A DNA stretch of 64,000 nt from the NCBI GenBank assembly GCA_963700775.1, contig CAVOYU010000001.1:644678-708677 (forward strand), in the 5' to 3' direction. This DNA is from Thermohalobaculum sp963700775. GTDB taxonomy: Bacteria; Pseudomonadota; Alphaproteobacteria; Rhodobacterales; Rhodobacteraceae. The first letter of the stretch is position 1; every line of letters begins with the position of its first letter. A program made the position numbers and the translations under genes. This document shows positions 25,737-37,214 of the stretch, piece by piece. The notes beneath the pieces are model-generated. The model had not been told where the DNA came from and ran no database searches. It was given only the letters and a program-made list of their open reading frames with translations.

Positions 25737-26231
25737 ATGGCACGCATCCTGACCGACGCCGAGATCGACGCCCTGCCCTACCGGCCCTGCGTCGGGCTGA
25801 TGATCCTGAATCCGGCCGGCCGCATCTTCGCCGGCCAGCGGCTCGACAGCAGCGTCGAGGCCTGGCAGATGCCCCAGGGCGGGATCGACAAGGGCGAGAC
25901 GCCGCGCGAGGCGGCGCTGCGGGAGCTCACGGAGGAAACCGGCATCCGAGCAGGAAGGGTCGAGTTGCTGCGCGAGAGCGGCGGCTGGATCCCCTATGAT
26001 CTGCCGCGCGAGCTGGTGCCGAAGCTCTGGAAGGGCCGCTACCGGGGCCAGACCCAGCGGTGGTTCGCGCTCCGCTTCGGGGGCAGCGACCAGGAGATCG
26101 ACATCGCCGCCCATGTGCCCGAGTTCAGCGTCTGGGAGTGGATGGCGCCGGACGAACTCGTCGAGCGGATCGTGCCGTTCAAGCGCGACACCTATGCGCG
26201 GGTCTTCGCGGAGTTCGCGGACCTGCTCTGA
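25737..26231 (+). CDS. rppH: RNA pyrophosphohydrolase RppH (Nudix)
   Basis: A 164-residue Nudix hydrolase. The Nudix box is complete (GGIDKGETPREAALRELTEE TGI), and it also has YRPCVGLMILNPAGRIFAGQ, EAWQMPQGG, WKGRYRGQTQRWFALRF and the final WMAPDELVERIVPFKRDTY typical of RppH/IalA. It removes pyrophosphate from the 5' end of transcripts to trigger decay (or acts on dinucleoside polyphosphates). The ATG at 25737 follows a 55-bp gap after ctpA. It converges on atpC. Confidence 0.94.
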   Translation: MARILTDAEIDALPYRPCVGLMILNPAGRIFAGQRLDSSVEAWQMPQGGIDKGETPREAALRELTEETGIRAGRVELLRESGGWIPYDLPRELVPKLWKGRYRGQTQRWFALRFGGSDQEIDIAAHVPEFSVWEWMAPDELVERIVPFKRDTYARVFAEFADLL

Positions 26232-26292
26232 GCGAGGGCCGGCCCAATGCGGGCGCAGGCGTTCCGGTCCGGGATCACCGCGAGAGGCTGGT

Positions 26293-26691
26293 TCAGCCGC
26301 CGATCTGGCCGAGCAATGCCTTGAAATCGTTGAGCTTCTGAAGCGCCGCCTGCCTGCGGCTGTCGGCCGCGTCGGCCAGCGCCTGCTCGGCCACGGCGAT
26401 TTTCTCCTCGATGTAGCCGCGGTCTACCGCAGCCTTCTCGACCGCCTCCTCGGCCAGAACCGAGACGGTGTTCTGCGAGATCTCGGCGAAGCCGCCGGTG
26501 ACGAAATAGCCTTCCTCGGAGCTGCCGTTGCGCACCACCACGAAGCCGGGGCGCATGTTGGTCAGGAAGGGCGCGTGGTTGGCCATCGCCGTCAGGTCGC
26601 CCGCCATGCCCGGGATCGTCACCGCCTCGGCCTCGGCCGAGGCGAGCTTGCGCTCGGGGCTCACGAGCTCGAAGGTGAGGGTCTCTGCCAT
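26293..26691 (-). CDS. atpC: ATP synthase F1 epsilon subunit
   Basis: A 132-residue protein with the N-terminal beta-sandwich (TFELVSPERKLASAEAEAVT, IPGMAGDLTAMANHAPFLTN, GYFVTGGFAEISQNTVSVLA) and a C-terminal helical hairpin (ALADAADSRRQAALQKLNDF). It couples the rotor to the catalytic head and can inhibit ATPase activity. It is the last gene of the atp operon and is separated from atpD by a small Cys-rich gene. Confidence 0.95.
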   Translation of the reverse strand: MAETLTFELVSPERKLASAEAEAVTIPGMAGDLTAMANHAPFLTNMRPGFVVVRNGSSEEGYFVTGGFAEISQNTVSVLAEEAVEKAAVDRGYIEEKIAVAEQALADAADSRRQAALQKLNDFKALLGQIGG

Positions 26692-26692
26692 C

Positions 26693-26887
26693 TCAGTCCT
26701 CTCTGCCGGCCAGCGCCGACTCGAACATCGAAGCCGCCTTCTCGAACTTGTCGCGGCAGCCCGGGTTGCAGAACCCGACGGTGCGGCCGCGGTAGAGGGT
26801 CAGGCTGTCCGCCGCGACCGGCTTGCCCGACCAGGGGCAGACCTCGTTGACGCAGTCCGCCAGTTCGAGCGTGCCGGCCGTCGCCAT
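26693..26887 (-). CDS. 64-residue Cys-rich (YHS/TRASH-like) protein in the atp operon
   Basis: A tiny soluble protein with two Cys pairs: C12 and C17 (LADCVNEVCPWSGKPV) and C40/C44 (VGFCNPGCRDKFEKA). The order Cys-Pro...Gly-Lys-Pro, Tyr-Arg-Gly, Gly-Phe-Cys-x3-Cys-x3-Phe is that of the metal-binding YHS/TRASH-type domains. Function is not known to me. It sits one base from the atpC start and one base from the atpD stop, so it is translated within the ATP synthase operon. Similar small genes occur at this spot in relatives, from memory and unverified. Zinc or copper binding is an inference. Confidence 0.7.
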   Translation of the reverse strand: MATAGTLELADCVNEVCPWSGKPVAADSLTLYRGRTVGFCNPGCRDKFEKAASMFESALAGRED

Positions 26888-26888
26888 G

Positions 26889-28313
<1,425 letters not shown>

Positions 28314-28332
28314 ATCGGTCTCCCTGGGTATC

Positions 28333-29211
28333 TCAGAGCGCCTCGGCGCCCGAAATGATCTCGATCAGTTCCTTGGTGATCGCGGCCTGGCGCGAGCGGT
28401 TGTACTGGATGGTCAGGCGGTCGATCATGTCGCCGGCGTTGCGGGTGGCGTTGTCCATGGCGGACATCCGCGCGCCCTGCTCGGAAGCGGCGTTCTCCAG
28501 CAGCCCGCGGAAGATCTGCACCGCCAGGTTCTGCGGCAGCAGGTCGGCGAGGATCTCGTCCTCGTCGGGCTCGTATTCGTAGTTCACCGGGCGCGCATCC
28601 TCGTCCGCGGCCTCGCCGACGGCGGCGGGGATCAGGCGCTGCTCGGTCGGGATCTGGCTGATCACCGACTTGAACTCGTTGTAGAAGAGGGTGGCGATGT
28701 CGAACTCGCCGGCGTCGAAGCGGGCGAGGATGTCCTGGGCGATGTCGTGCGCCTCGCCATAGCCGACGCGGCGCACCTGGCCGAGATCGACGTGGCCGAT
28801 GAAATACTGCGCATAGTCCCGGCGCAGCTGGTCGCGGCCCTTGCGGCCGATGGTCAGGATCTTGACTTGCTTGCCCGCGGCCAGAAGCCGCTGGGCATGG
28901 CCTTTCGCCAGCCGCACGATCGTGGAGTTGAAGCCGCCGCAGAGACCCCGCTCGGCGGTGGCGACCACCAGCAGGTGCACCTGGTCGCCGCCGGTCCCTC
29001 GCAGGAGCTTCGGCGCGGTCTGGCTGTCCTTGGCGGCGCGGGCGAGATTCGCGAGCACATGGTCCATCCGCTCGGTATAGGGCCGCGCGGCCTCGGCCGC
29101 CTCCTGCGCCCGGCGCAGCTTGGCGGCGGCGACCATCTTCATCGCGCTGGTGATCTTCCGGGTCGACTTGACCGAGTTGATCCGGTTTTTCAGGTCCTTG
29201 AGGCTTGGCAT
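28333..29211 (-). CDS. atpG: ATP synthase F1 gamma subunit
   Basis: A 292-residue rotor shaft. The N-terminal helix MPSLKDLKNRINSVKSTRKI TSAMKMVAAAKLRRAQ and the C-terminal helix MDNATRNAGDMIDRLTIQYN RSRQAAITKELIEI form the conserved coiled coil; the middle has ERGLCGGFNS. Residues 196-212 carry an acidic insertion (EAADEDARPVNYEYEPDEDE), as is usual for alphaproteobacterial gamma subunits. It follows atpA with a 41-bp gap. Confidence 0.97.
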   Translation of the reverse strand: MPSLKDLKNRINSVKSTRKITSAMKMVAAAKLRRAQEAAEAARPYTERMDHVLANLARAAKDSQTAPKLLRGTGGDQVHLLVVATAERGLCGGFNSTIVRLAKGHAQRLLAAGKQVKILTIGRKGRDQLRRDYAQYFIGHVDLGQVRRVGYGEAHDIAQDILARFDAGEFDIATLFYNEFKSVISQIPTEQRLIPAAVGEAADEDARPVNYEYEPDEDEILADLLPQNLAVQIFRGLLENAASEQGARMSAMDNATRNAGDMIDRLTIQYNRSRQAAITKELIEIISGAEAL

Positions 29212-29252
29212 GCCCGCGGGCTCCTCTCAGTCGGCAATCTGCGGTACCCGCC

Positions 29253-30790
<1,538 letters not shown>

Positions 30791-30791
<1 letters not shown>

Positions 30792-31351
30792 CACCCGACC
30801 TCTCTCATTGCATTTTGCAGCGATGCGAGCTTCGAGCGGATCGAGGTGTCGATCATCTTCGAGCCCAGCTTGACGACAAGACCGCCGATGATCTTCTCAT
30901 CGACGGTCAGTTTGAGTTTGATTTCGCGGCCGATGGCCTTCTTGAGAGTGGCGACCAGGCTGTCGCGCTGCACCCCGGAGAGCTCGCGCGCCGACGTGAC
31001 CTCGGCCGTGACCTCGCCCCGGTGCTCGGCCATCAGCCGGGCGAAGAGGCCGATCACATCGTCCAGCACGAAAAGCCGGCGCTTCGAGGCCATCAGACCG
31101 ATGAGGTTCGAAACCAGTTCCGAGAGGTCCATCGCCCTGGCGACGGCGGCGACGGCGCGGCCCTGCTCGGCTCGGGTGTAGATCGGTGACGAGATCAGGG
31201 TCCTGAGATCGTCGCTGGTCTCCAGCGCCATGCCGAGCGCGGCCATGTCCCGTTCGGTCCGGTCGAGCGCTTTGGCGTCGCTCGCCAGGTCGAACAGCGC
31301 GGTCGCGTAGCGGCCGGCGGCGCTCGATGACAGGGATGAAGAATCGGTCAC
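30791..31351 (-). CDS. atpH: ATP synthase F1 delta subunit
   Basis: A 186-residue stator protein linking F1 to the peripheral stalk. The conserved N-terminal bundle begins SSAAGRYATALFDLASDAKA and the C-terminal domain includes LKLTVDEKIIGGLVVKLGSK MIDTSIRSKLASLQ. It starts at GTG 31349-31351, preceded by GGGAAGG. It leads the five-subunit F1 operon (atpH-A-G-D-x-C); the Fo genes are elsewhere, as in Rhodobacter and relatives. Confidence 0.96.
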
Positions 31352-31399
31352 GTGTCGCCTTCCCGATATGGCCCGGTCCGGACGGCCGGGCTTCGTTCT

Positions 31400-31422
31400 C
31401 CAAGAGCATTTCCCAAGAGCAT
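31400..31422 (-). repeat. Two 10-bp direct repeats in the atp leader
   Basis: Read on the minus strand, ATGCTCTTGG occurs twice with a 13-base period (31413-31422 and 31400-31409), between 49 and 71 bases upstream of atpH. A possible -10 (TATGAT) lies further upstream, near 31470. Half-turn-like spacing could suit a regulator or mRNA element; function is unknown. Confidence 0.5.
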
Positions 31423-31642
31423 ACCGTTGCCGGACAGGCAGCCCCCCGGTTGCGCGCCGCTTCGCTATCATAGGGTGCCCGCGCATGCAACACCGTCCGA
31501 CAGCGCTTTCGCACCGGGGCGGGTTCTGGCCGAGGGGGCGGGCTTTGTGAAGCGGATTTCCCCGGCAGGCCGGGGGCACATCGTCGCAGCGCCCGCCGCC
31601 CCGGGCGCGCTGAGGCGGGGGCCGCCGGGCGGCCCCGGAACG

Positions 31643-32131
31643 TCAGGCGGGGTCGATCCGGCAGGTGTAGCAGTTGTTGGTGGCCGAGCGCACATGCACA
31701 TAGGCGACGCGCGGGTCGTCGAGCACCTCGGCAGCGCGGCGGGCGACCTCGGAGACCGGCACGATCCTGCCGAGGCCGTAGACGATCCGGTCGTCGGTGC
31801 CATAGCCCTTGACCAGCCGCTCCCCGCCGGTGCGCCGGAACACCGGCGGCGCGTCCTCGCCCTCCCAGCGCGGGCAGTCGTCGGCGCAGAGGAAGATCGG
31901 CCCGGATTCCGCATAGGGCTGAGGGGCCGGGAAGGGCCGGTGGGCGAGAATCAGCATGCCCGCGCCCTCGGGGATGAAATGCAGGCAGTGGCGGCAGGGA
32001 TTGCCGCCGCCGTCGGAGACGGTGCGCTCGGCCGGCTGGCCGTTGGCGTCGGGCGCGCCGGCGCGGTAGGCGCGGGCGACCCCGGTCGGCAGGGCGGTGA
32101 ACCGGACGCGGCGGGACTCCGGGCGGGGCAT
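31643..32131 (-). CDS. DUF1203 domain protein
   Basis: A 162-residue protein that matches DUF1203 along its length. The domain features are CRHCLHFIPEGAGMLILAHR, YAESGPIFLCADDCPRWEGE, YGTDDRIVYGLGRIVPVSEV and the C-terminal VAYVHVRSATNNCYTCRIDP. The paired Cys (CRHC, CYTC) suggest a structural or metal role. No biochemical function is established for the family. It lies between priA and the atp promoter region, all on the minus strand, with a 117-bp gap to priA. Confidence 0.82.
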   Translation of the reverse strand: MPRPESRRVRFTALPTGVARAYRAGAPDANGQPAERTVSDGGGNPCRHCLHFIPEGAGMLILAHRPFPAPQPYAESGPIFLCADDCPRWEGEDAPPVFRRTGGERLVKGYGTDDRIVYGLGRIVPVSEVARRAAEVLDDPRVAYVHVRSATNNCYTCRIDPA

Positions 32132-32248
32132 GGCGGCCTCCTTGTTGCGGACGGGGCAAGGATGGCGCGGCCGGACACCGGCGGCGACCCGGATCTTGCG
32201 GCGGGGCGACGGGACCCCGGCTCGGGCCGGGGGACGGCGGCCGGCCGG

Positions 32249-34444
32249 CTACAGGAAGCTCTGCGGATCGATGTCGATCACCACCCGGACCGCCGAGGGG
32301 ACCTTGACGGCGGCGCGCCAGGCGGAAAGCGCCGCCTGCAGGGCCATGCCCTTCGGCGCCTTGACCAGCAGGCGGACCCGGCTGCGGCCGCGGACCCGGG
32401 CGATCGGGGCGGGGGCCGGGCCGAAGACCTCGGCGCCGGCCCGCTCCAGCAGGGATGCGGCGCGGCCGAGGCCGTTCGCCACCTCCCAGACCCGCGGCTC
32501 GTCCGGGCCGGAGACGATGATCCCGGCCATCCGGCCATAGGGCGGCGCGCCGGCCGCGTGGCGGGCGGCGGCCTCGGCGCGCCAGAACGCCTCCTCGTCG
32601 CCCGACAGGATCGCCCGCATGACCGGGTGGTCCGGGCTCGCGGTCTGGATCATCGCCGTGCCGGGCTTCTCGGCCCGGCCGGCCCGTCCCGAGACCTGGT
32701 GCAACACCTGGAAGGTGCGCTCGGCCGCGCGCAGGTCGCCGCCGTGGAGGCCCATGTCGGCATCGATCACGCCGACCAGCGTCAGCAGCGGGAAGTTGTG
32801 CCCCTTGGCCACCATCTGGGTGCCGATCACGATGTCGGCCTCGCCGGCGGCGATCGCCGCGAGGCGCGCCTTCAGCTCGTCCGGCCCCGACATCAGGTCC
32901 GAGGACAGGATCTCGATCCGGCTGCCGGGGAACAGCGCCGCCGCCTCCTCGGCCAGCCGCTCGACGCCGGGGCCGCAGGCGGCGATGCGGTCGTCGCGGC
33001 CGCAGTTCGGGCAGGCGCGCGGGACCGGCTCGGTGTGGCCGCACTGGTGGCACAGAAGCTGGGCGCGGAAGCGGTGGGTGACCAGCCAGGCGTCGCAGTC
33101 CGGGCAGCCGAAGTGATGGCCGCAGGCGCGGCAGAGGGTCAGGGGCGCGTAGCCGCGGCGGTTCAGGAACAGCAGCACCTGCTCGCCCGCCGCCAGCCGC
33201 GCCCGGGCGGCCGCCACCAGCGGCTCGGAGATCCAGCGGTCGCGGCCCGGCTGGTCCCGGCGCAGGTCCACGAGCCGGATCTCCGGCAGGGTGGCGGCGC
33301 CGAAGCGTTCCGGCAGGTCGATGCGGCGATACTTGCCGCTGTCGGCGTTGGCCCAGCTCTCGAGCGCCGGGGTGGCGGAGGCCAGCACCACCGCCGCGCC
33401 CTCGATCGAGGCCCGCAGGACGCCCATGTCGCGGGCGTTGTAGAGGACCAGGTCCTCCTGCTTGAAGCTCGCCTCGTGCTCCTCGTCGACCACGATCAGG
33501 CCGAGGTCGCGGAACGGCAGGAACAGGGCCGAGCGGGCGCCGACCACCAGTTGCGCGCCGCCTTCCGCCACCGCCCGCCAGCAGCGCCGCCGCTCGGCCC
33601 CGGTGACGCCGTGATGCCATTCGGCGGGCCGGGCGCCGAAGCGGCTCTCGACCCTGGCGAGGAAGCCGGGGGTCAGCGCCACCTCGGGCAGCAGCACCAG
33701 GGCCTGGCGGCCCTGGGCGATGCATTCGGCCACCGCCTCGAGATAGACCTCGGTCTTGCCCGAGCCGGTGACGCCCTTGAGCAGCGTCGCCGAGAAGCGG
33801 CCGCCCGCGATGTCGGCCCTGAGCGCCTCGGCCGCCGCGCGCTGCGCGTCGGAGAGATGGGCGCCCATCGCCTGGCCCCAGAGCGGCGGATAGGGCGGAT
33901 CGCCGGGCACCTCGCGCGCGGCAAGCACCCCGGCCGCGGCCAGGCCCTTGACCACCGAGGACGTCACCCCGGCCAGCCGCGCCAGCTCGACCATCGCGAA
34001 ACCGAGGCCGCCATGTTCCTCGAGCAGCTCGATGACCCGGCCGCGGGCCGGGGTCAGGCGCTCGGGACGGATGCCGGTCAGGCTCCAGCGGGTGACGGTG
34101 CGCGGCGGGGCGCCGAGCTCGGGCACCCGCGTCGCCAGCCGCAGCATCATGCCGGGCGGGGTCATGGTGTATTCGGCGGCGCGGCCGAGGAAGCCGCGCA
34201 TCGCCTCGGTGAAGGGCGGCACGTCGAGCCGGGCGAGCACCGGCTTCAGCCGCGATTCGGCCACCGAGCCAGCGCCCGGACCCCAGACGACGCCGATGGT
34301 CCGGCGCGGCCCGACCTCGACCGCCACGAAGTCGCCGGGCGCGATCTCCAGGCCCTCGGGCACCGCGTAGTCGAGCGGCTCCGGGAAGGGGAGCGGCACC
34401 ACGACGCCGGCGCGCCGCGGAGATTTCGGCCGGGCCGGCGTCAT
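32249..34444 (-). CDS. priA: Primosomal replication-restart helicase PriA
   Basis: A 731-residue superfamily-2 helicase that reloads DnaB at collapsed forks. It shows the N-terminal 3'-DNA-binding domain (VVVPLPFPEPLDYAVPEG; TPPGMMLRLATRVPE), Walker A LLKGVTGSGKTEVYLEAVAE and the DEEHEASFKQ box. The zinc-binding cysteine cluster follows (CRACGHHFGCPDC, CHQCGH, CPNCGRDD), then VIGTQMVAKGHNFPLLTLVG and HQVSGRAGRAEKPG. The ATG at 34442-34444 gives a standard length; the frame remains open upstream without homology. It is divergent from the transaldolase gene. Confidence 0.96.
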   Translation of the reverse strand: MTPARPKSPRRAGVVVPLPFPEPLDYAVPEGLEIAPGDFVAVEVGPRRTIGVVWGPGAGSVAESRLKPVLARLDVPPFTEAMRGFLGRAAEYTMTPPGMMLRLATRVPELGAPPRTVTRWSLTGIRPERLTPARGRVIELLEEHGGLGFAMVELARLAGVTSSVVKGLAAAGVLAAREVPGDPPYPPLWGQAMGAHLSDAQRAAAEALRADIAGGRFSATLLKGVTGSGKTEVYLEAVAECIAQGRQALVLLPEVALTPGFLARVESRFGARPAEWHHGVTGAERRRCWRAVAEGGAQLVVGARSALFLPFRDLGLIVVDEEHEASFKQEDLVLYNARDMGVLRASIEGAAVVLASATPALESWANADSGKYRRIDLPERFGAATLPEIRLVDLRRDQPGRDRWISEPLVAAARARLAAGEQVLLFLNRRGYAPLTLCRACGHHFGCPDCDAWLVTHRFRAQLLCHQCGHTEPVPRACPNCGRDDRIAACGPGVERLAEEAAALFPGSRIEILSSDLMSGPDELKARLAAIAAGEADIVIGTQMVAKGHNFPLLTLVGVIDADMGLHGGDLRAAERTFQVLHQVSGRAGRAEKPGTAMIQTASPDHPVMRAILSGDEEAFWRAEAAARHAAGAPPYGRMAGIIVSGPDEPRVWEVANGLGRAASLLERAGAEVFGPAPAPIARVRGRSRVRLLVKAPKGMALQAALSAWRAAVKVPSAVRVVIDIDPQSFL

Positions 34445-34561
34445 TCCGCCAGGTCCCCGCAATCCGGGGTTGGCCCGCAGCCGGGGCATGCAGTAGATTG
34501 CCCGGCGAGGCAGTGGCCGCCGCGGAGCGGGCGGCACCCGCAGAGCGCAAGGACCCAATCC

Positions 34562-35437
34562 ATGAAATTCTTCATCGACACCGCCGAGATCGACGAGATC
34601 AGGGAGCTTGCCGCCACCGGCATGGTCGACGGCGTCACCACCAATCCCTCGCTGATCCTGAAGTCGGGCCGCGACATCATCGAGGTCACCCGCGAGATCT
34701 GCAAGATCGTCGACGGCCCGGTCTCGGCCGAGGTCACCGCCACCGAGGCCGGGGCGATGATCGCCGAGGGCAAGAAGCTGGCGAAGATCGCGCCCAACAT
34801 CGCGGTCAAGGTGCCGCTGACCTGGGACGGGCTCAAGGCCTGCAAGGCGCTGACCGATGCGGGCCACATGGTGAATGTCACGCTCTGCTTCTCGGCCAGC
34901 CAGGCGCTGCTGGCGGCGAAGGCCGGGGCGACCTTCATCTCGCCCTTCATCGGACGGCTGGACGATATCGGTCTCGATGGCATGGAGCTGATCGCCGACA
35001 TCCGCCAGATCTACGACAACTACAACTTCCGGACCCAGATCCTTGCCGCCTCGATCCGGTCGGTGAACCATGTGGCGACGGCGGCGAAGATCGGCGCCGA
35101 CGTGGCCACGATTCCGCCCGCCGTGGTCAAGAAGCTGGTCGAGCATACGCTGACCGACAAGGGGCTGGCGGCCTTTCTGGCAGACTGGGCGAAGACCGGC
35201 CAGCAGATTCTCCCGGACAAGCCGAAAGGGGCGCGGAGGACGCCGAGAGCGGCGGCAGCGAAGGCCGCGGCATCGAGTGTCAAGGCTTCGCGCACCAGGG
35301 CGGTGAAAGCCACAGCGGCTAAAGCCAAGAGCGCCAAGGCCAAACCGGCCGGGGCCAAACCGGTCACGACCAAGCCGGTCGGGGCCAAACGGGTCGGGGC
35401 CAAGCCGGTCAGGTCGAAGGCGGCGGCGCGCCGATGA
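34562..35437 (+). CDS. Transaldolase / fructose-6-phosphate aldolase-like enzyme with a Lys/Ala/Pro-rich tail
   Basis: A 291-residue protein. Residues 1-218 are a complete small transaldolase (TalC/Fsa type): MKFFIDTAEIDEIRELAATG, VDGVTTNPSLILKSGRD, Schiff-base Lys K83 in IAVKVPLTWDGLKACKAL, and SPFIGRLDDIGLDGMELI. This enzyme moves dihydroxyacetone units in the pentose phosphate pathway. Residues 219-291 are an unusual basic tail rich in Lys, Ala, Pro and Arg with a five-residue repeat (AKPVG-like), resembling histone H1 or the bacterial AlgP type of DNA-binding tails. Family members normally end near residue 218. It overlaps the DUF484 gene by four bases. Confidence 0.92.
   Translation: MKFFIDTAEIDEIRELAATGMVDGVTTNPSLILKSGRDIIEVTREICKIVDGPVSAEVTATEAGAMIAEGKKLAKIAPNIAVKVPLTWDGLKACKALTDAGHMVNVTLCFSASQALLAAKAGATFISPFIGRLDDIGLDGMELIADIRQIYDNYNFRTQILAASIRSVNHVATAAKIGADVATIPPAVVKKLVEHTLTDKGLAAFLADWAKTGQQILPDKPKGARRTPRAAAAKAAASSVKASRTRAVKATAAKAKSAKAKPAGAKPVTTKPVGAKRVGAKPVRSKAAARR
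35339..35413 (+). repeat. Five tandem 15-bp repeats in the transaldolase tail
   Basis: Units gccaaaccggccggg, gccaaaccggtcacg, accaagccggtcggg, gccaaacgggtcggg and gccaagccggtcagg run head to tail and in frame, encoding AKPAG, AKPVT, TKPVG, AKRVG and AKPVR. In-frame 15-mers of this kind can change copy number by slippage without breaking the gene. Confidence 0.85.
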
Positions 35438-36177
35438 CCGGGGCGAAGGCAAGCGAGGGCGCCGGGATCAGCCTCGATTCCGAGGAGCGCGAGCTGATCC
35501 GGTCGCTGATCCTGGCCGATCCGGAGATCGTGCTCTCGGACGACATGGTGATGCGCGCCCTGCTCGGCTCCACCGCCAAGGGCGCGCGCAACATCGTCGA
35601 TCTGCGCGACAAGCTGGTCGACCGGCTGGAGCAGCGGCTGGCCAAGCTGGTGCGGGCCAACCGCAGCGTGATCGCGGCGGCCTACGAGAACGTGGCCGGG
35701 ACCCAGCAGGTGCACCGCGCGGTGCTGACCCTGCTGGATGCGCCGGACCTGGGCGAGTTCCTGCGCCGGCTGACCCGCGACGTGCCCTCGATGGTCGGGG
35801 TCGACGAGGCGCGGCTGTGCCTCGAGGCGGATATCGACGAGATCCGCACCGCCGCCCGGCTGGCGCCGGGGCTGGGCGAGCGGGTGCTGCTGGTCCCGGA
35901 GGGGACGGTGGACGAATACCTGATGCTGGAGGGCGAGACCTCCGGCGGGCCGGTGATCCTGCGGCCGAGCGGGGTCGAGGCCGAGATCGTGTTCGGCCGG
36001 CCGACCTATGTGCGTTCCGAGGCGCTGCTGGCGCTCGATGTCGGCGGCAAGGGGCTGCTGGCCTTCGGCGCCGCCGATCCGGACCGGTTCGGGCCGGATC
36101 AGGGGACCGACCTGCTGATCTTCTTCGGCCGGGCGGTCGAGCGGCTGCTGACCGGGCATCTGGCGCGCGAGGACTGA
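35434..36177 (+). CDS. DUF484 family protein
   Basis: A 247-residue protein of the DUF484 family (GAF-like fold). It has an N-terminal helical part (LIRSLILADPEIVLSDDMVM; VDLRDKLVDRLEQRLAKLVR) and a GAF-like C-terminal domain ending DLLIFFGRAVERLLTGHLA. The gene commonly precedes xerC in proteobacteria, and its exact role is unknown. It overlaps both neighbours: ATGA with the transaldolase and TGATG with xerC, indicating a three-gene unit. Confidence 0.85.
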   Translation: MTGAKASEGAGISLDSEERELIRSLILADPEIVLSDDMVMRALLGSTAKGARNIVDLRDKLVDRLEQRLAKLVRANRSVIAAAYENVAGTQQVHRAVLTLLDAPDLGEFLRRLTRDVPSMVGVDEARLCLEADIDEIRTAARLAPGLGERVLLVPEGTVDEYLMLEGETSGGPVILRPSGVEAEIVFGRPTYVRSEALLALDVGGKGLLAFGAADPDRFGPDQGTDLLIFFGRAVERLLTGHLARED

Positions 36178-37205
36178 TGCCGCCGGACACCCCGGCGATT
36201 TCGGCGGGGGCCGCCGACCTGCTGGGGCGGTGGCTGGCGCAGCTCTCCGCGGTGCGCCAGCGCAGCCCGAAGACCGTCGAGGCCTATGGCCGCGACGTCG
36301 CCGGGTATCTCGGATTCATGGCCGGGCACCGCGGCGGGCCGATGGGCCTGCGGGCGCTCGGCGAGGTCACGATTTCGGAGCTCAGGGCATGGATGGCGGC
36401 CGAGCGCGGGCGCGGGCTTTCGGCCCGGTCGCTGGCCCGGGCGCTCTCCGCGGTGCGCGCCTTCCACACGTGGCTTGACGCGGCCGAGGGCGTGGACTGC
36501 GCCGCGATCCATGTGGTGCGCAGCCCGAAACTGCCGGCCCGGCTGCCCCGCCCGGTGCCCGAGGCGGGGGCGCGGGCTCTGCTCGGCGCGGTCAGTGCCG
36601 ATGCCGAGCCCTGGATCGCCGCCCGCGACCAGGCGGCGCTGACGCTCCTCTGGGGGTCCGGGCTCCGGATTTCCGAGGCGCTGGGGCTCCGGCAGGCGGA
36701 CGCGCCGCTCGGCGACGTGGTGCGGGTCACCGGCAAGGGCGGCAAGCAGCGCGAGGTGCCGGTGCTGCCGGCGGCGCGCGCGGCGGTCGAGCGCTACCGG
36801 GAGCTCTGCCCGCACGTGGCCGGCCGCGGCGGGGCGCTCTTTCTCGGCGCCCGCGGCGGGGCGCTGAGCCCACGGCTCCTGCAGAAGGCGATGGCCTCGG
36901 CGCGGATGGCGCTGGGCCTGCCGGCCTCGGCGACACCCCATGCGCTGCGCCATTCCTTCGCCACCCAGCTGCTGGCCGCCGGCGGCGACCTGCGGGCGGT
37001 GCAGGAGCTGCTCGGCCATGCCTCGCTGTCGACCACCCAGGTCTACACGGCGGTGGACGAGGCGCGGCTGATGGAGGTCTATGACCGCGCGCATCCGGAC
37101 GGGGACCGCGCCGGGGAGACGCGCGCGGGAGGAGCGGGGGCCGGGGGAGCGGGGGCCGGGAATCGCGGCCGGCCCGGACGCGCGACGGCAGGCAAGGGGC
37201 GGTAG
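36177..37205 (+). CDS. xerC: Tyrosine recombinase XerC
   Basis: A 342-residue site-specific recombinase that, with XerD, resolves chromosome dimers at dif. The N-terminal SAM-like domain includes RQRSPKTVEAYGRDVAGYLG. The catalytic domain carries the Arg in WGSGLRISEALGLR, Lys in VTGKGGKQREVPVLP, the His-x-x-Arg in TPHALRHSFATQLLAAGGDL, the late His in LLGHASLSTT and the Tyr in QVYTAV. The last 35 residues form an Ala/Gly/Arg-rich tail with a perfect 15-bp repeat, not part of the fold. It stops nine bases from the converging histidine-kinase stop. Confidence 0.94.
   Translation: MPPDTPAISAGAADLLGRWLAQLSAVRQRSPKTVEAYGRDVAGYLGFMAGHRGGPMGLRALGEVTISELRAWMAAERGRGLSARSLARALSAVRAFHTWLDAAEGVDCAAIHVVRSPKLPARLPRPVPEAGARALLGAVSADAEPWIAARDQAALTLLWGSGLRISEALGLRQADAPLGDVVRVTGKGGKQREVPVLPAARAAVERYRELCPHVAGRGGALFLGARGGALSPRLLQKAMASARMALGLPASATPHALRHSFATQLLAAGGDLRAVQELLGHASLSTTQVYTAVDEARLMEVYDRAHPDGDRAGETRAGGAGAGGAGAGNRGRPGRATAGKGR
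37131..37160 (+). repeat. Perfect 15-bp tandem duplication in xerC tail
   Basis: The 15-mer ggagcgggggccggg occurs twice in a row and in frame, adding a GAGAG-type peptide to the XerC C-terminus. Its G-rich runs could slip during replication; loss or gain of one unit would keep the frame. Confidence 0.85.
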
Positions 37206-37214
37206 GGCGGCCGG

